Shown here piece after piece: positions 59,102-64,000 of a DNA stretch of 64,000 bases. The translations under genes were made by a program, and so were the position numbers. The notes under the pieces were generated by a model. That model was not told the origin of the DNA, ran no database searches, and saw nothing but the letters and a program-made list of their open reading frames with translations. Location of the stretch: contig JAZRMW010000020.1 of assembly GCA_045647865.1 (NCBI GenBank), forward strand, positions 1 through 64,000, read 5' to 3'. Origin of the DNA: Phocaeicola_A sp045647865. GTDB taxonomy: Bacteria; Bacteroidota; Bacteroidia; Bacteroidales; Bacteroidaceae. Position 1 is the first letter of the stretch; each line of letters starts with the position of its first letter.

Positions 59102-59959
59102 ATGAAGAATTTGCTGATTTGTTGTATCTTGTTTGCATTATTTACGGGTTGCAATCGTCGCCAACAGACTTTGGTCGTGTCTGAATCCGATTCAGTGGCT
59201 GTAACGATTGTCGATACATTGGCAGAGGATACATTGGCAGAACTTTTTATCTCCCCCGTTGAGGAAAAAGTTTTTTCCGGTAGGGACGGATTATTTGAAG
59301 AGTTCCTCTATGAATTTTTTGTTGATAGTGTGATGCAGATGCATCGCATACACTTTCCGTTGTCCTATTATTGCAAAGGAAAGGAACTTTTGTTGGATGA
59401 AAAGAAGTGGAGTTCTTCGGAACTTTTTACCCTGACAGACATTTATCACACTCTTGTTGAACGTGATGCAGAGATGGAAATCGAACGTGATACGGCTGTA
59501 ACAAAAGCTAACTTGGATTGTATTGACATGCAGAGTGGGGTGGTGAGGACATTCTGTTTCGAAAAGCAGGGGGGGCATTGGTATCTTCTCCATGTGATCG
59601 AGCAGGAGGTAAATTCCTATAAACATCGTGATTTCTACCGCTTTTATTACCGCTTTGTGAATGATAGTCTCTATCAGAGTCTGCATGTGAATGATCCCAT
59701 GACGTTTGTTACGGTTGATCCGGAGGATGAATTCAGTATTCTGGAGGCAAACATTGATATGGAACAATGGTTTGCCTTCCAACCTATGTTGCCCGAACAT
59801 CTGTTGGTGAACATTGATTATGGTGTGAAGCCATCGAGAAGACCGAAACGGAAAATCCTGACATGTAAGAGCATGGGCGAAAACTTTTCTACAACATCCT
59901 ACTTCCGTCTGATAGATGGTGAATGGATGCTTACGCGTTTTGAGGATGTGAGTAATTGA
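59102..59959 (+). CDS. DUF4348 lipoprotein
   Basis: 285 residues. Signal sequence ends at Cys17 (LFTGC). The mature protein has YKHRDFYRFYYRFVNDSLYQ and VDPEDEFSILEANIDMEQWF, then FQPMLPEHLL, which I associate with DUF4348. The sequence looks like an NTF2-like or beta-helix mix; function unknown. Surface or periplasmic lipoprotein. It is 5 bp upstream of murB and probably shares its transcript. Confidence 0.8.
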   Translation: MKNLLICCILFALFTGCNRRQQTLVVSESDSVAVTIVDTLAEDTLAELFISPVEEKVFSGRDGLFEEFLYEFFVDSVMQMHRIHFPLSYYCKGKELLLDEKKWSSSELFTLTDIYHTLVERDAEMEIERDTAVTKANLDCIDMQSGVVRTFCFEKQGGHWYLLHVIEQEVNSYKHRDFYRFYYRFVNDSLYQSLHVNDPMTFVTVDPEDEFSILEANIDMEQWFAFQPMLPEHLLVNIDYGVKPSRRPKRKILTCKSMGENFSTTSYFRLIDGEWMLTRFEDVSN

Positions 59960-59964
59960 GAAAA

Positions 59965-60990
59965 ATGAAACATTATACAAACTATTCATTGAAATCCCTC
60001 CATACATTTGGTATGGATGTGCGTGCGGCTCATTTTGTAGAGTATGAGTCGGAGGAAGAGTTGTTGTCCATGCTCTTCCGTTTGAAAACGGAATGGAGAC
60101 ATCTGCCTTTCCTTCATATGGGTGGAGGGAGTAACCTGTTGTTTGCCTCTGATTGCTATGAAGGAGTCATTCTTCATTCAGCCATTAAAGGGTGGCAGGT
60201 GGAGTTTGAAGATGATGAATGCATCCATTTGCGTGTCGGTGCCGGTGTCGTATGGGATGACTTGGTGGCCTTTTGTGTGTCGCAAGGATGGGGAGGTATG
60301 GAGAATCTTTCCCTTATCCCTGGTGAAGTAGGTGCCAGTGCCGTGCAGAACATAGGCGCTTACGGTGTAGAGGTCAAGGACTTGATTGTGTCAGTGGATA
60401 CAGTTGAGGTGGCAACGGGAGACGCTCGTGTGTTCACTTGTGAAGAGTGTGCTTATGCCTATCGACAAAGCATCTTCAAGGGGGAGCTGAAAGGACAGTA
60501 TATTGTCACTCATGTAACCTATCGTTTACAGAAGCATCCTGTGTATCAGTTGGATTATGGCAATATCCGTGCCGAATTGGAACGTATGGGGGGTGAACTC
60601 TCTTTGGAGCGTGTTCGCCGGGCTGTCATATCTATCCGTGAAAGCAAATTGCCCGACCCCAAGGTGTTGGGCAATGCAGGCAGTTTCTTCATGAACCCCA
60701 TTGTGTCTCGTGAAGTGATGGAACGTATCCGGAAGGATTATCCCCAAATGCCTTACTATGAAGTGGATGCCCATCGTGTCAAAATTCCTGCGGGATGGAT
60801 GATTGAGCAATGTGGATGGAAAGGACGTGCCATGGGACACGCTGCTGTACATGACAAACAGGCTCTTGTATTGGTTAATTTAGGAGGAGCGACTGGCCGT
60901 GAGGTAATGGCATTGAGTGAAGCCGTTCGTAGGGATGTGAAAAACAAGTTTGGGGTGGATATTCATCCCGAAGTGAATTTTATCGTATGA
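59965..60990 (+). CDS. murB: UDP-N-acetylenolpyruvoylglucosamine reductase
   Basis: 341 residues, the longer type I MurB. It makes UDP-N-acetylmuramate, an early peptidoglycan step, using FAD and NADPH. Motifs: LHTFGMDVRA, GGGSNLLFAS, IPGEVGASAVQNIGAYGVEV, the catalytic-serine region GNAGSFFMNP, and the terminal HPEVNFIV glutamate. I use the ATG after the preceding stop; the extended frame begins at a TTG. Its stop overlaps the next start. Confidence 0.97.
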   Translation: MKHYTNYSLKSLHTFGMDVRAAHFVEYESEEELLSMLFRLKTEWRHLPFLHMGGGSNLLFASDCYEGVILHSAIKGWQVEFEDDECIHLRVGAGVVWDDLVAFCVSQGWGGMENLSLIPGEVGASAVQNIGAYGVEVKDLIVSVDTVEVATGDARVFTCEECAYAYRQSIFKGELKGQYIVTHVTYRLQKHPVYQLDYGNIRAELERMGGELSLERVRRAVISIRESKLPDPKVLGNAGSFFMNPIVSREVMERIRKDYPQMPYYEVDAHRVKIPAGWMIEQCGWKGRAMGHAAVHDKQALVLVNLGGATGREVMALSEAVRRDVKNKFGVDIHPEVNFIV

Positions 60991-61751
60991 TGAAGATAAC
61001 GATACTTGGTAGCGGTACCTCCACAGGAGTGCCTCAAATAGGATGCCGGTGCAAAGTCTGCACTTCGGATGACCCACGTGACCGCCGTTTGCGTGCATCG
61101 GCCATGGTGGAAGTGGAGGGGGTGCGCATCTTGATTGATTGTGGACCGGACTTCCGCGAACAGATGATTCGATATGATGATTTCCGCCCTATCGACGGCG
61201 TATTGCTTACTCACGAACATTACGATCATGTGGGTGGAGTGGATGATTTGCGTCCCTATTGTGCTTTTGGTGACATTACACTACACGGCGATGCGTTGAC
61301 GCTGAACGATATCCGTACTCGTATGCCCTATTGTTTTCGTGAGAATCTCTATCCGGGGGTGCCACGCATCATGCTGAACGAAGCTTTCCCGCATATGCCT
61401 CTATATATAAAAGGTATAGAAGTAACTCCTCTTCAAGTCATGCACGGCCGTTTGCCAATCCTGGGTTATCGCATCGGACAAATGGCCTATATTACAGACC
61501 TCAAGACCCTTCCTGAAGAAGAGTGGCCGTATTTGGAAAATCTCGATTGCTTGATTGTGAATGCTCTGCGTGTACAACCTCATGATACTCATCAGAGTCT
61601 TGATGATGCCTTGGTTATGGCCTCCCGTGTTGGAGCCAAACAGACATGGTTTATCCACATGAGTCATCAAATAGGTCTTCATGCAGAGGTGGAAAAAATC
61701 CTTCCTCCCCATATCCATCTTGCTTATGATGGGGTACAGATTGAGGTGTAG
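60987..61751 (+). CDS. PhnP-like metallo-beta-lactamase-fold hydrolase
   Basis: 254 residues. The zinc motif HEHYDH (76-81) is at the expected site, with an N-terminal LGSGTSTGVPQIGCRCKVCT block, whose cysteines bind an additional metal in PhnP-type enzymes. It may act as a cyclic-phosphodiesterase, but the substrate is unknown. The start overlaps the murB stop by 4 bp (ATGA), so it is co-translated. It ends before a long palindromic repeat. Confidence 0.9.
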   Translation: MMKITILGSGTSTGVPQIGCRCKVCTSDDPRDRRLRASAMVEVEGVRILIDCGPDFREQMIRYDDFRPIDGVLLTHEHYDHVGGVDDLRPYCAFGDITLHGDALTLNDIRTRMPYCFRENLYPGVPRIMLNEAFPHMPLYIKGIEVTPLQVMHGRLPILGYRIGQMAYITDLKTLPEEEWPYLENLDCLIVNALRVQPHDTHQSLDDALVMASRVGAKQTWFIHMSHQIGLHAEVEKILPPHIHLAYDGVQIEV

Positions 61752-61823
61752 GTTGTATGAAAGGAAGCAAAACGAATTTATAAACCCTCTTTTTTTTTTA
61801 AATGAAGGTGTTTCAGAATCAAC

Positions 61824-61916
61824 TTTTTAGACGCAGATGACGCGGATTTATTTTGATTTATTATACCCGATAGATTATAATTTATCCGTGTTATCCGCGT
61901 CATCCGCGTCTAAAAA
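61824..61916. repeat. Long inverted repeat (ATCCGCGTCATCCGCG family)
   Basis: TTTTTAGACGCAGATGACGC-type left arm and its complement pair at 23 of 24 positions, with a 45-nt AT-rich loop. The T-rich ends allow a bidirectional terminator between the convergent PhnP-like and C10 peptidase genes. Related by sequence to the 55.7-kb element. Confidence 0.85.
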
Positions 61917-61969
61917 ATGAGATGAGGGCGTTTCGACACCGTCTCATTCTTTTTTATGAGCAGAGTTGC

Positions 61970-63823
61970 TTATTTTTCTGTTGGGTTATTGTTTACATCT
62001 TGTTTATAGACAATACCTTTATTCAGAATACAAGTTTTGTCATTGAATATATCATAGAACTCGATATCGGGATTATCCGTTCTGATTCCATGTAGGAGAT
62101 AGGTATTACCGAATGCTTCATCCATAATTGTTCCGACCTTTTGAGGTAGGTAAATCTGTTGTAACGAATGGCAGTCCCAAAAGGCTCTTTTCCCAATGAA
62201 TTGTATCGTATTGGGTAATAAAATGGTTTTTAGATTATCACAACCAGAGAACATCTTTGCGCCAATTTCATTTTTTCTGATGGGGTAGTTGATGTAATAC
62301 TTCCCTTCCGATTGAGTGAGATACCCTCCATTGACAATAGGTTTCTCTGCTTGCAACCAATTCCATTGTGCAGAAGAAATGTTGGTGAAATCAATTTTCT
62401 GATTTTTATACCGAATTGTATATCCTATATCCTTGGCATTCTCTTTGAGATAGGACTCTTTTTTTCGGTCTTCTTTTAGGGTTACATTCCTTAAGTCTAT
62501 GTGACATAAAGATCCTCTCTGTTTGAAAAAGTTCTGGTCATCAACAGCTCCAGCCATGCGACGAATGAGTCTGATGTCTTTGGCATTCAATTCCCCTTCG
62601 ATAACTAATGTATGCAAGTGGATTTTCTCGTAATCGGTCAGTAAAGATTCTAGTGTTCCAGCTTCTTTGACTATAACCTTTTTGCCCATATTCGCATGCT
62701 TATCCGGTTCGATACCAATGACCATATCATTATAGAGTAGGGGGTATTCATCCATTCCCGGGATGATGATGGCGCGATAGAACCCATTACAGTATCCGTC
62801 CCATCCGAGATTGAAATGCAGGAATTCTCCATCGTATCCGTCACAAACAAACGCGTGGCCTTCATTGCTGACAATGATAGGGCGTTTTTCGTCCAATTCT
62901 CTATAGGTCAATCCCAAGATGTATTCGGGTGATTGGGTGATTACTTTGCGTGTTCGATTTCCAGGAGTAATATAGTTTATGTGATCCTTTACATAAGTAC
63001 ACGTTGGAGCATATCCGAAAAAGTTGATTAATGCCATTTTGATGTAATCACAGTTGGCACCGGTTGCGAATCTTCCGAAATCGGCTCCTACAGACAATCC
63101 TGCCGCGGCCATCAGTTTGGCAACAGATGTGATGCTTGCTGTATCTTTGGTGTATCTGTTATAAGAATCCTTCATTAGTGACCAATTGAATGTCAGGTTG
63201 TTGAAGTTTTGTGCCAATACATCTCCACTTTTGGTCTCGTAGGCGTATATACCCTCTCCCTTTTTCGGATGTTGGTGGTATCGCATGACTTGACACATGG
63301 CGACAGGTACACAACCGACCAAGTGCTTTTCATTTTCTACTTGGCCTGATTGATTCCGGAAATAGAGATTGTTGTAAGGAGTATCCTGTCCCCAATTCGT
63401 TTGTCCCAATAATGGGGCTACTCGTTGTCTTTTCGGAGTGTATGGAAGCCTGTTTTGCTTTAATTGCAATCGCTTCTCATAGAGATAATTCAGCGAGTGT
63501 TTATATGCATCAATCAACTCAAAGAAATTACCTCCTACATAATTGGCCAATCCTCCTTCGAATCCGTAAGCAAGAATGGGATTTACTAAATTGGGGTGGT
63601 ATTTCTCGGTTGCAATAAGCACAAAAATCTGACGATCCTTGCTGTTGAATAACAGGTATTCAGGTTTGGCTGTTGTTAATTGCATTTGACAACTGTCTGC
63701 TGATATTCCTTTTCCTTTCAGAAAATTACGCACTACTTGGGCTTCTTTGACGTATGATTGTGCGTATCCGGATGTTCCGATGAAAAAGATGCATAAAAGT
63801 ACTGAAACGATATATTTATTCAT
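61970..63823 (-). CDS. C10 (streptopain-like) cysteine protease with leucine-rich repeats
   Basis: 617 residues with a signal peptide (about 1-21). A Spi-type propeptide region (22-130) precedes the C10 peptidase domain, with Cys171 (LVGCVPVAMCQVMRYH), His323 (SNEGHAFVCDGYDG) and NLGWDGYCNGFYR. Residues about 370-617 include BspA-type leucine-rich repeats (FSGCDNLKTILLPNTIQFIG, then KRAFWDCHSLQQIYLP). C10 proteases are secreted as inactive zymogens. A truncated caspase-like gene lies 4 bp upstream, probably in the same transcript. Confidence 0.9.
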   Translation of the reverse strand: MNKYIVSVLLCIFFIGTSGYAQSYVKEAQVVRNFLKGKGISADSCQMQLTTAKPEYLLFNSKDRQIFVLIATEKYHPNLVNPILAYGFEGGLANYVGGNFFELIDAYKHSLNYLYEKRLQLKQNRLPYTPKRQRVAPLLGQTNWGQDTPYNNLYFRNQSGQVENEKHLVGCVPVAMCQVMRYHQHPKKGEGIYAYETKSGDVLAQNFNNLTFNWSLMKDSYNRYTKDTASITSVAKLMAAAGLSVGADFGRFATGANCDYIKMALINFFGYAPTCTYVKDHINYITPGNRTRKVITQSPEYILGLTYRELDEKRPIIVSNEGHAFVCDGYDGEFLHFNLGWDGYCNGFYRAIIIPGMDEYPLLYNDMVIGIEPDKHANMGKKVIVKEAGTLESLLTDYEKIHLHTLVIEGELNAKDIRLIRRMAGAVDDQNFFKQRGSLCHIDLRNVTLKEDRKKESYLKENAKDIGYTIRYKNQKIDFTNISSAQWNWLQAEKPIVNGGYLTQSEGKYYINYPIRKNEIGAKMFSGCDNLKTILLPNTIQFIGKRAFWDCHSLQQIYLPQKVGTIMDEAFGNTYLLHGIRTDNPDIEFYDIFNDKTCILNKGIVYKQDVNNNPTEK

Positions 63824-63827
63824 TATC

Positions 63828-64000
63828 TTATTCGTTTAATTTCATAGATTGCCATGAGTCTTTCAGTGCCGAAGAGATGGATACTGTAGGTCTTTGTAAC
63901 TTCTCATTGACTTGTACAGATTCCAATCTGACATTATCTTTCACATAGTTTATCAGTTCTTTCAATGTGACATCTCCTTTCGTCTCTTTGATTTTCTTCA
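63828..64000 (-). CDS. C-terminal end of a probable caspase-like (C14) protein
   Basis: Only the last 56 codons are present; the rest lies beyond the right edge. The tail reads GDVTLKELINYVKDNV, then QRPTVSISSALKDSWQSMKL, which resembles the C-terminus of Bacteroidetes caspase-family proteins (TLxELxxYV, QxPTVxxS, W). The catalytic His-Cys dyad cannot be seen. The stop codon is 4 bp ahead of the C10 protease start, so the two are likely co-transcribed. Confidence 0.5.
   Translation of the reverse strand, partial: KKIKETKGDVTLKELINYVKDNVRLESVQVNEKLQRPTVSISSALKDSWQSMKLNE

Overview
The window looks like a chromosomal segment of a gut-type Bacteroidales bacterium, most likely Bacteroidaceae (Bacteroides/Phocaeicola-like). 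The grounds are the recurrent Bacteroidetes promoter signature (TAnnTTTG, sometimes with an upstream TTTG) just ahead of many genes, a type III glutamine synthetase, a Wzi/SLBB capsule locus, DUF4348, DUF4250 and C10-protease genes, and PorX/PorW homologues. The species cannot be fixed from sequence alone.

Layout. 1-7.2 kb: a minus-strand group (DUF5714 protein, zinc alcohol dehydrogenase, chloramphenicol-acetyltransferase-fold enzyme, SDR, DUF1648 protein), a flavodoxin-like oxidoreductase, a secreted GH43 glycosidase and a TauE/SafE exporter. 7.3-13.6 kb: an AT-rich 5.85-kb genomic island inserted in a tRNA-Pro(GGG) gene. It is bounded by direct repeats of about 126 bp that carry the 3' half of the tRNA and its terminator. 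A decayed tyrosine-integrase fragment lies just outside its left end. The cargo is one minus-strand run of small orphan genes (Sel1, FISUMP-like, TerB-like, unknowns) plus an XRE regulator. I suggest it is an orphan-immunity or defence-type island.

13.7-20.8 kb: housekeeping aroA, then a PorW/SprE-like TPR lipoprotein, the PorX response regulator/PglZ protein, tsaE and DUF4250. 21-26.5 kb: M48 lipoprotein protease, small beta-barrel protein, CstA, GHL10 glycosyl hydrolase and an HD hydrolase.

26.6-31.1 kb: a compact operon of PqqD-like protein, PF14907 nucleotidyltransferase, ABC exporter, HprK-like P-loop kinase and S24/S26 peptidase. This gene set recalls RiPP and lasso-peptide tailoring machinery but has no recognisable cyclase or precursor. 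An 18-bp inverted repeat enclosing a 24-codon ORF sits in its only sizeable gap. This is the best candidate in the window for an undescribed system.

31-39.3 kb: prmA, a His/Trp-rich secreted protein with a Ser/Arg-rich tail, a FadL-like porin, small membrane proteins, a 740-bp gene-free stretch with hairpins and 24-bp tandem repeats, and glnN. 39.4-55.7 kb: an exopolysaccharide locus. On the plus strand it has export protein, Wzz, Wzy-like, glycosyltransferases (one fused to an acetyltransferase), Wzx, acyltransferase and an SGNH hydrolase. On the minus strand it has an SGNH-like lipoprotein, the initiating sugar transferase, a lipocalin-like lipoprotein and Wzi. It lacks UpxY/UpxZ regulators. 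55.8-64 kb: pgk, nth, pheS, a DUF4348 lipoprotein, murB, a PhnP-like hydrolase, a C10 cysteine protease with leucine-rich repeats, and the end of a probable caspase-like gene. Long palindromic intergenic repeats of two families recur at 39.2, 55.7, 57.9 and 61.8 kb.
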